Below are positions 28,646 through 37,039 of a stretch of 64,000 nt of DNA, piece by piece. Each line of letters opens with the position of its first letter. The first letter of the stretch is position 1. The DNA is from DATAPD01 sp036265385 (GTDB lineage: Bacteria; Acidobacteriota; Terriglobia; Terriglobales; Acidobacteriaceae), in the NCBI GenBank assembly GCA_036265385.1, contig DATAPD010000055.1, positions 1 to 64,000 on the forward strand, written 5' to 3'. The notes beneath the pieces were generated by a model that did not search any database, was not told the origin of the DNA, and was given only the letters and a program-made list of their open reading frames with translations. Position numbers and translations under genes: made by a program.

Positions 28646-30295
28646 TTACACCATGTCTTCCAGTTTCAGACTCTTGACGTCGCCCTTAAAGGAATCCCCT
28701 AGCTGCTTTCCTACGAAAGTTGCATCGTAGGTACGCCCCTGTTTCTGAAGCGCCTGCTGCAATCCGAACAGTGAACGCGGATTCCGTGGATACTTGGCCA
28801 AATCATCGCGGAAGACCTTCTCGGCGCCCGCAGCATCCCCGTTCATTAACAGGGCGGCACCCAGAGATTCCCGCACGGAGAACGGCCAATCAGGCGGTTC
28901 CCCGTAAGCCAGCTTGTCCTGCACTGCAACTGCCTCTGTCAATTGCGCGATCGCCTTGGCATTGTCTTTCTTGCCGAGAGCGATCTTTGCGCCTAAGACA
29001 TCTGCCGCGATAGTCAGAATGTCCTTGGTCTTGTTGTTGAAGGGCATCGCGAAGATCATGTCAGCTGGCGTTGCATCGCGTGTGGCCGCCAAGGTTTTGT
29101 ACTCGGCATCCGCCTCCGCGAACTTGCCCTTTCCCGCAAGCGCCATGCCGCGTGAGAAATGCCAAAAAGCGGTGGCAGTCTTCTGGTCCGCACTCGGTTG
29201 AGGCATCGCCAGAATTTCATCCCACTTCTGAAAACGCACATCCACCGCCATCGGGACCGCCATGAAGGCTTCGAGCGGTGGCATGTCTTTTACGTGCGGT
29301 CCGACATTGGCGGCCAGCATGTCCGCTGCTTTCTTCGATTGTTCGTAATCGCCGTTGATGCTGCCTGCGATCGCGATGAAGTGCAGGTTATGCGAGTAGT
29401 ACATCAGCGAGTACATGTTAGGACCGCTTCCGGTCTCCTTCATGTAGGTACGGTCAGCCTCGGCAGCCTTCTCGTTGGTGTCTACTGCCGCAGCGTAGTC
29501 GCCAGTGCGGATATAAACGTGGGCCGGCATGTGAACGAGATGCCCCGCTGCCGGTGCCAATGCAGCCAGACGATTCGCACCCGCCAATGCGCGTTCCGGT
29601 GTGTTCGAAGCTTCGACAGCGTGAATGTAGTAGTGGACCGCACCCATGTGATTGGGTTCACGCTTGATCACGGATTCCAGCGTGGCAACGATTTCTTCGG
29701 TGCCTTCGCGGGGCGTGCCATCCTGCATCCACAAGCCCCAGGGATGAAGGTTCATGCCCGACTCTGCGAACAACGTCGCCGCATCCAGGTCATCGGGATA
29801 CTTCTTGGACACTTCCCGCATTGCCGCGTGATACTCCTCGGCTGCCTTCTTCAGGTCAGACTTCGGATCGGCTGGAAACCGCTTGGCCATCGCGTTGATG
29901 TAGTCCTGCTCAGCAGGAGAGGCTCCCTTAGACAGGTCCACTGCCTTCTGAATCGCCTCATGTGCCTGCTTGAATCGCTCCTCGCTGGCCGGATCGTTGT
30001 AGTTCGGGCCCACTGCTTCGGCAACTCCCCAGTACGCCATCGCCAGTTTCGGATCCAGTTCGGCCGCGTGCTGGAATGAGCGCGCCGCCTCATCATGGTT
30101 GAACGCATATATCAGACGGAGTCCCTGGTCGAAAAACGCCTGCGCCTCCTTATTGGAGGTAGTCACAGGATGGTGCAGGTCACCAAGTCCCGTCATCATG
30201 GAGGCCGGCTTGGCTGTTGTATGGGCCGTATGATCTTGTGCGAATGCAAAAAGAGAAAAAACTGCGCATAACAAAAGTGTTGTTACAGTCCTCAT
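28646..30295 (-). CDS. Secreted tetratricopeptide-repeat protein
   Basis: A 549-residue protein with a signal peptide (VTTLLLCAVFSLFAFAQ). It starts with AQAFFDQGLRLIYAFNHDEA, a TPR-like segment typical of a large acidobacterial family in which a short TPR domain is followed by long alpha-alpha repeats (AAELDPKLAMAYWGVAEAVG, HAVEASNTPERALAGANRLA, LAYGEPPDWPFSVRESLGAA). TPR proteins act as binding scaffolds; no catalytic residues are seen. An APAAGHLVHMPAHVYIRTGD region is conserved in this family. Likely periplasmic. Confidence 0.85.
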   Translation of the reverse strand: MRTVTTLLLCAVFSLFAFAQDHTAHTTAKPASMMTGLGDLHHPVTTSNKEAQAFFDQGLRLIYAFNHDEAARSFQHAAELDPKLAMAYWGVAEAVGPNYNDPASEERFKQAHEAIQKAVDLSKGASPAEQDYINAMAKRFPADPKSDLKKAAEEYHAAMREVSKKYPDDLDAATLFAESGMNLHPWGLWMQDGTPREGTEEIVATLESVIKREPNHMGAVHYYIHAVEASNTPERALAGANRLAALAPAAGHLVHMPAHVYIRTGDYAAAVDTNEKAAEADRTYMKETGSGPNMYSLMYYSHNLHFIAIAGSINGDYEQSKKAADMLAANVGPHVKDMPPLEAFMAVPMAVDVRFQKWDEILAMPQPSADQKTATAFWHFSRGMALAGKGKFAEADAEYKTLAATRDATPADMIFAMPFNNKTKDILTIAADVLGAKIALGKKDNAKAIAQLTEAVAVQDKLAYGEPPDWPFSVRESLGAALLMNGDAAGAEKVFRDDLAKYPRNPRSLFGLQQALQKQGRTYDATFVGKQLGDSFKGDVKSLKLEDMV

Positions 30296-30493
30296 CAGAC
30301 TCTCCTCTAGACTGCTCGATTGTGTTGTAAAACCCCGGGGGATCGCTGATGCAGGGGACGCGGGGCATTCAGCGTTCGATCTGTCTTTATGCTTTATCTA
30401 TGAATAGCAACAAGGGTAGACAAAAACTGTCTTCCACGCAACTGAAGCTGTATTGCTGATACCCTGTTTGCCCAAAGCGCCTAGGAGGTTTCC

Positions 30494-30997
30494 ATGCCGG
30501 CTTCGACCAAGTCGCCAAAGCTGGTGCCATTCGATAGCGGCGCCGGTCTGCTGGAAGCTTTCGACATCAACGATCGAATCAATCTCTTCCTCCTCGACGG
30601 CCTCGCTCCCGAGGCTTGGCGAGCTGATCCACCCAATGGAAAAGGCCGGATCATTGCCGCCATAGTGGCCCATATGCACAATGTTCGAGTCATGTGGCTC
30701 AAAGCTGCCGCTAAAGGTAGTCCTCTCCCGGAACAACTCATCAAAGAGAAAGTCACTCCAGCCCAGGCGAAGAAGGCGTTGGAACAAAGTCGCGAAGCAT
30801 TGAAGAACGTCTTGCGGGCGTCACTTGCGTCCGACGGCAGGGTGAAAGGCTTCCGCCCACACGTCGCGGCATTCTTCGGATATCTGATCGCACACGATGC
30901 TCATCATCGCGGACAGATCACCATGCTGGCCCGGCAGTCAGGACATCCTGTCGATCCGAAAACCATGTTCGGGATGTGGGAATGGGGAAAGCGTTGA
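30494..30997 (+). CDS. DinB-family (DUF664-like) four-helix protein
   Basis: A 167-residue protein with the DinB/YfiT fold. Its metal-site histidines are seen in AAIVAHMHNVRVMW (helix 2) and in LIAHDAHHRGQITMLARQ near the C-terminus. The family includes bacillithiol and mycothiol transferases and many proteins of unknown function. Ribosome site AGGAGGTTTCC is directly before ATG 30494. The unrelated gene that follows starts in another frame 37 nt later. A second DinB-fold protein is at 35837-36394. Confidence 0.85.
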   Translation: MPASTKSPKLVPFDSGAGLLEAFDINDRINLFLLDGLAPEAWRADPPNGKGRIIAAIVAHMHNVRVMWLKAAAKGSPLPEQLIKEKVTPAQAKKALEQSREALKNVLRASLASDGRVKGFRPHVAAFFGYLIAHDAHHRGQITMLARQSGHPVDPKTMFGMWEWGKR

Positions 30998-31034
30998 ACC
31001 AGCGTTTGCACCTCAGGCTATTTATTCACCTCCA

Positions 31035-31970
31035 ATGAACAATGTCCGCGTGCTGTACAACCCCCGCTCTGGAGGGAAGCGTCGCCATACTCAACTCGCT
31101 GCAGCGCTAAGCGTCTTACATGATCGAGGGATTCAGTCTTCTCTCCGGGAGACGCTCTCGAGTGCGCAAGCAACCCATGAAGCACGGATAGCGGTAGAAG
31201 ATGGCTGCGACACAGTAGTCGCCTGTGGAGGCGATGGCACCATCAGTGATGTGACTCAGTCGCTTGTGGGCACCGATACTGCGCTCGGGATTCTGCCATT
31301 CGGGACTGCAAATGCGCTTGCGCACGACCTCCGTCTTCCCATGAATCCTGTTGCTGCCATAAAAGTGCAGCTCACTGCGAAGCGCCAAAGAGTCGCGGTC
31401 GGCAAGGTGCGGTATCGCGACCTGTCAGGGAAAGACGGCAGCCGCTATTTCGCCGTCGCATTGGGGATCGGCGTCGATGCCCACCTCTTCTACAAACTGC
31501 AGGCCGACATGAAACAGCGTTTAGGAATGGCCGCGTACTATGCGAAAGCTTGGCAATTGTGGACGACGCATCGTATGCGCCCCTTTGCTGCGGAGTATCG
31601 GGTTCGTGACTCGGAGACATCCCGCAGAGCGGAGCTCACGGAACTGCTGGCCGTGCGAATCACGAATTTCGGCGGCGTTGTCCGAACCTTGGCGCCCGGC
31701 GCTTCTCTGATGCGAGACGATCTGCGCCTGGTTCTGTGCCGATCAAATCGCCGCGCAACATACCTGCATTATGTTTTTCGATGTCTTGTGGCGGGTAGCT
31801 GGAATGTCAGAGGCATCGATCTCGTACATGCAGACCAGGTGCTTTGCAAAACGATTGACGGGAGCGATCCAAATTTGCGCATCTACGTCGAGGCGGATGG
31901 TGAATTACTCGGCACCCTCCCGGTTGAAATCGAAGTCGTTCGCCAGGCCCTGACAATTCTGATCCCGTGA
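31035..31970 (+). CDS. Diacylglycerol-kinase-family lipid kinase
   Basis: A 311-residue protein with the DAGK catalytic domain: NNVRVLYNPRSGGKRRHTQL at the start, the nucleotide loop VACGGDGTISDV and PFGTANALAHDLRLP. The C-terminal beta-sandwich has DLRLVLCRSNRRATYLHYV and VEADGELLGTLPVEIEVV. These enzymes (YegS, DgkB and others) phosphorylate diacylglycerol, undecaprenol or related lipids at the membrane; the lipid is not deducible. The frame extends upstream through the DinB gene, so I took the ATG at 31035, where the conserved core starts. Confidence 0.88.
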   Translation: MNNVRVLYNPRSGGKRRHTQLAAALSVLHDRGIQSSLRETLSSAQATHEARIAVEDGCDTVVACGGDGTISDVTQSLVGTDTALGILPFGTANALAHDLRLPMNPVAAIKVQLTAKRQRVAVGKVRYRDLSGKDGSRYFAVALGIGVDAHLFYKLQADMKQRLGMAAYYAKAWQLWTTHRMRPFAAEYRVRDSETSRRAELTELLAVRITNFGGVVRTLAPGASLMRDDLRLVLCRSNRRATYLHYVFRCLVAGSWNVRGIDLVHADQVLCKTIDGSDPNLRIYVEADGELLGTLPVEIEVVRQALTILIP

Positions 31971-32037
31971 AGATCTCGCGCAAACTTCTTTCTACGCGCA
32001 AGCCCGCTGTATCTACCACCACAACAACGGAGTCGCT

Positions 32038-32094
32038 ATGATGGCTATTCGTTTCTTGCGAGATCAAGATTGGAACCCGTTACTCACTTCCTGA
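32038..32094 (+). CDS. Possible 18-codon upstream ORF overlapping the next gene's start
   Basis: ATG-ATG at 32038-32043 opens an 18-residue frame (start MMAIRFLRDQ) ending in TGA at 32092-32094, beyond the TTG start of the next gene. A ribosome site CGGAG lies 7 nt upstream, better than anything in front of the TTG. It may serve translational coupling, or it may be chance. No similarity can be claimed. Confidence 0.25.
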   Translation: MMAIRFLRDQDWNPLLTS

Positions 32095-33116
32095 CCGGCG
32101 CTTGCCTTGGACGCGCTGGATTCAACCGCAGCACCGCGCTTGCGACTGCAACCATGGCGCTCGCGGCGGAAGCGCCGGACCTGGATATCATTGGCCAGTT
32201 CCACGGAAGAGTGTTCGGCTTCGCTCATCATCGCGGGTTCACTCACTCATTTTTGGGTCTTCCCATCGTCTGCGCAGTGGTCGTGCTGTTCATGTATGGC
32301 ATTTGGCGACTGCGAGGACGAAAGACGCGTTCTGGAACTCCTCCGCGCTGGGGTTTGCTTTTCCTTTACGCGTACATCGCAGGGCTCAGCCACATTCTGC
32401 TCGACTTCACAAATAACTACGGCGTGCGCCCCTTTTGGCCTTTCTGGGAGAAGTGGTACTCCTGGGACATCGTGTTCATAGTAGAGCCCGTGCTCCTGGT
32501 CGTACTCTTTGCGGGCCTCCTGGTGCCGGAATTTTTTGCCCTCATCAGTGATGAGATAGGCGGCAAGCGCAAGCGCTTGAAAGGAAGAGTAGGCGCAGTC
32601 CTGGCACTCGTAGCTGTAAGTGCTGTTTGGGGAATACGAGACTACGAGCATCGTCGCGCAGTCGCGGCTCTCAACTCGCTCACCTACGAGAAAGCGGAAG
32701 CAACGCGAGTCTCTGCCTATCCGTATCCCGTAAACCCGTTCCGGTGGTACGGAGTTGCCGAGACACAGAATTTCTTTGCGCAGACCATGGTGGATACTTT
32801 TGCGACCGAAGTGGATCCCGATGGAAAGATGCGCATCCGATACAAGCCGGAAGAAACGCCCGTGACTCTAGCTGCCAAAAAGTCGGAGTTGGGTCGCGTG
32901 TACCTGGATTGGGCGCAATATCCGATTACCGAATCCGAGTCGATCGAGTCTCCTGCAGGCTTTGTCGTGAGTCTTCGCGACTTGCGATACGACTATCCGG
33001 AACGCGCCGGAGCCGCTTCACTCAGCGCACGGGTCCGTCTGGATTCCAATTTGAGAGTGACCGGCCAGATGTTCGGTTTCCGCAGCCGCTGGGGCCAACC
33101 CTCTGATGAGAAATAA
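32070..33116 (+). CDS. Metal-dependent membrane hydrolase (DUF457/YdjM-like)
   Basis: A 348-residue protein starting MEPVTHFLTGACLGRAGFNR, the standard opening of this family. The histidine/aspartate-rich stretches are HFLTG, PDLDIIGQFHG, GFAHHRGFTHSFL and GLSHILLDFTNNYGVRPFWP, probably the metal site. Hydrophobic segments around residues 60-80, 100-115 and 140-160 mark it as an inner-membrane protein; the C-terminal half is soluble. The start is TTG at 32070, weakly supported by GAGA, and chosen because the family motif begins there. Confidence 0.85.
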   Translation: MEPVTHFLTGACLGRAGFNRSTALATATMALAAEAPDLDIIGQFHGRVFGFAHHRGFTHSFLGLPIVCAVVVLFMYGIWRLRGRKTRSGTPPRWGLLFLYAYIAGLSHILLDFTNNYGVRPFWPFWEKWYSWDIVFIVEPVLLVVLFAGLLVPEFFALISDEIGGKRKRLKGRVGAVLALVAVSAVWGIRDYEHRRAVAALNSLTYEKAEATRVSAYPYPVNPFRWYGVAETQNFFAQTMVDTFATEVDPDGKMRIRYKPEETPVTLAAKKSELGRVYLDWAQYPITESESIESPAGFVVSLRDLRYDYPERAGAASLSARVRLDSNLRVTGQMFGFRSRWGQPSDEK

Positions 33117-33140
33117 GGTTTGGGAAACTCTCAGACCAAC

Positions 33141-33166
33141 AAAAAAGCGCAGCCTCAGCTGCGCTT
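33141..33166 (-). terminator. Terminator downstream of the minus-strand gene at 33187
   Basis: AAGCGCAGC (33145-33153) and GCTGCGCTT (33158-33166) form a perfect 9-bp stem with loop CTCA. On the minus strand it is followed by T6 from 33146 to 33141, so it terminates the 33187-33738 gene; on the plus strand the T-tract is short. Confidence 0.8.
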
Positions 33167-33186
33167 GTCCGTCTTCACAAGAGTTG

Positions 33187-33738
33187 CTACATCAATAACT
33201 CGGTGGTACGGCGCATGATGGGGTGCTGCATCTCTTGCAGCTCATTCTTCACTCGGTTCAGTCCGTAAACGCAAGCTTCGAATTGATCCGAAAGCTGGGC
33301 AAATAGAGGCGCAACCTTCGCGTATTCAAAATGTTCGAACTTCGAAACGATGTAGTAGCTCTCTTTTCCGGCTTTCATCCAGTCTACGAAGTTCTCGATC
33401 CGTTCTCGCCGCAGCCGGGCCTGATTGATGCTCTCCGGAAACATGCCCGTGAAGAAGAGGGTGTAGTCGCCGATGTGTTTTCGGACCTGGCGCTCGCGAT
33501 CAAATGAAGGCGCTGGGCCATAGACGGGATCCGATTCCATCAACATCTCACCCACATCGGACAGAGGACGATTCGCCGTATTCCGGATCTTGAACAATTG
33601 GTCGGCATCGCAGAATTCGGTGAGTAGATGCGACACGTAGCCGATCACAGCCGGGTTGCGCAACCCGATCTCCTGAGCGTAATTCCGTCCTACAACTTCC
33701 ATAAAAAACTGCTGCAGCGGATGGGATTCCGGAACCAT
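33187..33738 (-). CDS. Conserved hypothetical protein, helical, unknown function
   Basis: A 183-residue protein with no signal peptide or membrane span. It is mostly charged helix: PLQQFFMEVVGRNYAQEIGL, SHLLTEFCDADQLFKIRN, DVGEMLMESDPVYGPAP, YTLFFTGMFPESINQARLRR and a C-terminal FEACVYGLNRVKNELQEM. I do not recognise the family by name, but codon use and composition look like a real gene and it has its own terminator. The ATG is at 33738. It is transcribed away from ridA across about 240 nt. Confidence 0.7.
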   Translation of the reverse strand: MVPESHPLQQFFMEVVGRNYAQEIGLRNPAVIGYVSHLLTEFCDADQLFKIRNTANRPLSDVGEMLMESDPVYGPAPSFDRERQVRKHIGDYTLFFTGMFPESINQARLRRERIENFVDWMKAGKESYYIVSKFEHFEYAKVAPLFAQLSDQFEACVYGLNRVKNELQEMQHPIMRRTTELLM

Positions 33739-33976
33739 TGTTTTGGGCCCCCATGAAAAGCCGTACCCACGAGCTTTTCATCGTCGATGTCGCGAGAGAT
33801 AGCGCAGCCTTCACACAAAATCAAGTGACTTTTGTAAGCCCGGCATCATCTCGTCAATAGATTTAGATACGCGCGGGCTATCGGCGAGTTATCTGAACAG
33901 TTCTGTTGGCAGTGGCCGGTCGCGGCTGCCAAAATCTTCTGCATTGAATTCAGCTCAGGATTTCTAAGGAGAACGC

Positions 33977-34366
33977 ATGGATCGGCAGCGTATTTCAAGC
34001 GGCACAAAATGGGAGCCGGTGGTCGGCTACTCTCGTGCCATTCGATGTGGCAAACATATCCACGTATCCGGCACAACCGCCACCTCCCCAGATGGCAAGA
34101 TCGTTGGAGTAGGCGATTCCTATGCTCAGACTGTGCAGATAATCAAGAACATCGAATCTGCCCTACAAAAAGCGGGCGCCACTCTGAAAGACGTCGTGCG
34201 CACCCGGATGTTCGTGACCAACATCGGGGACTGGGAGAAAATTGGTCGCGCGCATGGAGAGTTCTTCGCCGAAATCCGTCCAGTAACCAGCATGATCGAG
34301 ATCAAGGCGCTGATCTCGCCAGAGATGTTGGTGGAGATCGAAGCCGAAGCAATTGTGGGAGATTAG
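33977..34366 (+). CDS. RidA family protein
   Basis: A 129-residue member of the RidA/YER057c/UK114 family. Seen are GYSRAIRCGKHIHVSGTTA, DSYAQTVQIIKNIESALQKA, TLKDVVRTRMFVTNIGDWEK and RPVTSMIEIKALISPEMLVE; the arginine in VVRTRMF is the residue that, in active RidA, hydrolyses reactive enamine or imine intermediates from threonine/serine dehydratases. The ATG at 33977 has AAGGAGA 6 nt upstream. The N-terminus is slightly unusual in the segment SSGTKWEPVVGYS, so a subfamily other than canonical RidA is likely. Confidence 0.9.
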   Translation: MDRQRISSGTKWEPVVGYSRAIRCGKHIHVSGTTATSPDGKIVGVGDSYAQTVQIIKNIESALQKAGATLKDVVRTRMFVTNIGDWEKIGRAHGEFFAEIRPVTSMIEIKALISPEMLVEIEAEAIVGD

Positions 34367-34474
34367 CAGAGTATCGCTCGCGCGAGCTTGCGCGAACGCC
34401 ATTGAACGTTCGTAACCTGCGACATACAAGTCGCTGTGCTGAAATTGACTGGGGCGTCACAGGAGACATCGTTC

Positions 34475-35830
34475 ATGCGTTGTTTATCGGTCTGTCTGGC
34501 AGCACTTTTGCTTTTGAGCTCTCTTTTACTCGTGGCATGCGGCGGCTCGAGCCCCGGCACGGTCAATCTCAGCTTGAGCGATCCTCCAACCTGCATGGCC
34601 CCACAAGGACCGTACATGCACGTCTACGTGACGGTCCAAGATGTTCAGATTCACCAGAGCTCGACGGCTTCGAACAATGATGCGGGGTGGATCGATCTTG
34701 CGCCACAGCTGAAAAACAACCCCGTGCAGGTCGATTTGCTGGGAACCTCGAATCAATGCTTTTTGGCGATGCTCGGATCGGCTGCTATTCAGCCCGGCAG
34801 CTACCAGCAATTGCGGGTTATTTTGGCGAACAACGGATCTCAAGTTAACAACAATAAGTGTGGTGTGGCGGCGAACTGTGTCGTGCTGGCAGCGGATCCG
34901 CTCAACCCCCAAACCCTGCAGCTCTCATCCGAAGCTCAGACCGGGATCAAAATCCCTTCGGGTCAGATCGCCGGGGGACAGTTCACGATCGGCTCGGGAG
35001 AGACCAAGGACCTCAACATCGACTTCAATGCTTGCGCCTCGATCGTCGTGCAAGGCAGCGGGCAATTCCGTCTCAAGCCCGTATTGCACGCTGGTGAGGT
35101 TGCGCTGCAATCAAGCTCTACAGCAATCAGCGGGATGATCGTGGATAACGGTGGGCTTCCAATCGTTGGGGGCAACACCGTAGTCGCCCTCGAACAGAAC
35201 ATCGGTGGAATCGATCGAGTGATCATGGAGACCGTTCCTAACTCCGCTGGCGGATTTTCTTTCTGTCCTGTTCCACCAGGAAGCTACGAGATCGTGGCGA
35301 CAGCAATCAGTGGCGCCGGGGTTTCCTATGCCGCTACTGTTATCACGGGCGTGCAGCCCGGCAACAACCTTGGGAAGGTGCCTCTAACACCAGTGGGACT
35401 CCCTGCTTCGATCAACGGACAGCTCACGTCCAGCAACGGAAGCGCTGGAGTTGCAGTTGATGTTACGGTGTCAGCTCTCCAGTCGATAAGCGCCAGCACC
35501 CAAGTCACAGTTCCTCTTGCGCAGCAGTCCGCGTCGACAGCGACGCTCAGCACCTCGAACGGCACGTGTCCGGCAGGGATGGACTGCGCAAGCTATACGT
35601 TCTCTCTACCGGCCGCCAATCCAAGTATTGGAGCGGTGAATCTTTCGGGAGATCAAACACCGGCCGCGCCAGGCGCGGGAGCGGTTACTTATACAGTTGA
35701 CGGCTTAGCTTTCGTGCTTGGCACCAACACTGCGAATTGCACCCAGCCTGAACAGCAAGCCGTTGTAAATAACGTGACTGCCGGGAATCCATTTTCGGCG
35801 GGAGCCCTTGCCTTCAACGGCTGTAATTAG
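34475..35830 (+). CDS. DUF4382 lipoprotein
   Basis: A 451-residue protein. The signal peptide ends in a lipobox (LLLLSSLLLVACGGSS), so it is probably a lipoprotein attached to the outer or inner membrane. The DUF4382 domain starts GTVNLSLSDPPTCMAPQGPY with MHVYVTVQDVQIHQSS, WIDLAPQ and IQPGSYQQLRVILAN. A carboxypeptidase-regulatory-like module (AISGMIVDNGGLPIVGGNTV, then FSFCPVPPGSYEIVATA) follows, and the last ~130 residues are Ala/Thr/Ser-rich. The ATG at 34475 has AGGAGA 8 nt upstream; 13 extra upstream codons are rejected. Confidence 0.85.
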   Translation: MRCLSVCLAALLLLSSLLLVACGGSSPGTVNLSLSDPPTCMAPQGPYMHVYVTVQDVQIHQSSTASNNDAGWIDLAPQLKNNPVQVDLLGTSNQCFLAMLGSAAIQPGSYQQLRVILANNGSQVNNNKCGVAANCVVLAADPLNPQTLQLSSEAQTGIKIPSGQIAGGQFTIGSGETKDLNIDFNACASIVVQGSGQFRLKPVLHAGEVALQSSSTAISGMIVDNGGLPIVGGNTVVALEQNIGGIDRVIMETVPNSAGGFSFCPVPPGSYEIVATAISGAGVSYAATVITGVQPGNNLGKVPLTPVGLPASINGQLTSSNGSAGVAVDVTVSALQSISASTQVTVPLAQQSASTATLSTSNGTCPAGMDCASYTFSLPAANPSIGAVNLSGDQTPAAPGAGAVTYTVDGLAFVLGTNTANCTQPEQQAVVNNVTAGNPFSAGALAFNGCN

Positions 35831-35836
35831 CAGCCT

Positions 35837-36394
35837 TCAATGTTGTGGCTTATAGGTCCCGCGACTGTGCGCGGGACCTGCCACTTTGTACTCCTCAGAC
35901 TTTCCACGCGGGATCGACAACGTTTCCCAGTCGGAAGAACGCAGGTGCTTGGCAAGGAACACGATCTGCCCAATGTGCTGCGCATAATGCGCCAGGGCAC
36001 GATTGAGAGCCTGCAGAACCGAGTGCGGCTCCTGTCTTATCGTAACGGTGCGTTCAAGATCCTCGGGCGTTAAGGAGTCGAGTGTGGCAAACACGATTTC
36101 CCATCCTTTTTCCCAATAGCTCATCGTGTCTTCCCGAGACGCTTTTCCGCTTTCGAATTCACGGTCTCGGAACCGGTCAGGCTTCTCCCCATCGGTGGTC
36201 AGGAAATCAGTAAACCTGGAATGCGCATTCCCTGCGATATGCTTTGCGATTACAGCCACTGAATTGGCTTCTGGGTCGATGCTTTTAAAAAATTCTTCAT
36301 CGCTCAACTGGGACATGGCGGCCTCCGCCATGCGTTTGTGTCCGCGTAGTTGACGTTTGATTTCGTCGAGGTATTGAGCAAGAAAATCAGCCAT
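35837..36394 (-). CDS. DinB-superfamily DUF1572-like protein
   Basis: A 185-residue protein: ADFLAQYLDEIKRQLRGHKR, an AEAAMSQLSDEEFFKSIDPE start, SVAVIAKHIAGNAHSRFTDF and ALAHYAQHIGQIVFLAKHL, where three histidines (in AKHI, ALAH and QHIG) correspond to the DinB metal site. The family is of unknown function. The frame is open upstream to 36463, but the ATG at 36394 starts the conserved region and avoids overlapping the next gene. The last codons contain a perfect 10-bp inverted repeat (35854-35879) at the convergent junction. Confidence 0.8.
   Translation of the reverse strand: MADFLAQYLDEIKRQLRGHKRMAEAAMSQLSDEEFFKSIDPEANSVAVIAKHIAGNAHSRFTDFLTTDGEKPDRFRDREFESGKASREDTMSYWEKGWEIVFATLDSLTPEDLERTVTIRQEPHSVLQALNRALAHYAQHIGQIVFLAKHLRSSDWETLSIPRGKSEEYKVAGPAHSRGTYKPQH
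35854..35879. repeat. Perfect 10-bp inverted repeat at the convergent junction
   Basis: AGGTCCCGCG (35854-35863) and CGCGGGACCT (35870-35879) pair perfectly around ACTGTG. It lies in the last codons of the minus-strand DUF1572 gene and 24 nt beyond the stop of the plus-strand DUF4382 gene. No T-tract is present, but it is symmetric and could stall both converging transcripts. Confidence 0.6.
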
Positions 36395-36446
36395 CTTTAG
36401 AGTCCGTATGTTCGACTTCAGGTACTTGATGTTAACGCGCAGAGGT

Positions 36447-36908
36447 TCATTTTCCTGAGACAAATGTCATCTGGGTAGCAGACAGGTACCAGGCGCCGCC
36501 TCGACGGATAAAAACATCGGTCAGTCGAGAATGACGCTCGCGAATTTTATTGTCCTTCCGCGCCGTGATGGTCAGGTTGCCTGTCAGAATTGCCGTGTCG
36601 CCGTAAACGCTTACTTCCATTTCCTCTGGAATCATGGCCACAATTTTTGGCTCGCCCGAGCGGAGCGTGGCCAGGCTCTGATCTTTGTTCTCTGATTGGC
36701 CGTCGGCAGTCGTCCGGACATAACCGGAAGCCAGGATTTTTTCGTACTCGTTCCAATTGCCTTGGACGATCAAGTCGGACAGCTTGAGCTCCAGCGCCCG
36801 GACCTCGGCCACAGCTGCCGGGTTCACATCCCGTTCGAGGCCCTTCTCCTGAGCGTGGCTCGGCAAAAGCATGGTGAGGAACAAAACAGCAAAAGCGCAT
36901 CTCTTCAT
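36447..36908 (-). CDS. Secreted nuclear-transport-factor-2-like (DUF4440) protein
   Basis: A 153-residue protein with a signal peptide (KRCAFAVLFLTMLLPSHAQ) and a SnoaL/NTF2-like fold: VRALELKLSDLIVQGNWNEY then EKILASGYVRTTADGQ, MEVSVYGDTAILTGNLTITA and RLTDVFIRRGGAWYLSATQM. The family forms cone-shaped barrels that bind or hydrolyse small ligands; no catalytic residue is certain. Another secreted protein of this fold is at 46740-47228. Confidence 0.85.
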   Translation of the reverse strand: MKRCAFAVLFLTMLLPSHAQEKGLERDVNPAAVAEVRALELKLSDLIVQGNWNEYEKILASGYVRTTADGQSENKDQSLATLRSGEPKIVAMIPEEMEVSVYGDTAILTGNLTITARKDNKIRERHSRLTDVFIRRGGAWYLSATQMTFVSGK

Positions 36909-37039
36909 AATTTCTCAATTCCGATCAAAGCTGCCTCAGTGGTGCGCCGCCGACACGACCCAGATGGGAGAACATCCAGGATTCGGCCGATCCACGGAGA
37001 ATGAAATGCCAAGCAAAATCTGCGTACGACCCGGGAGAA

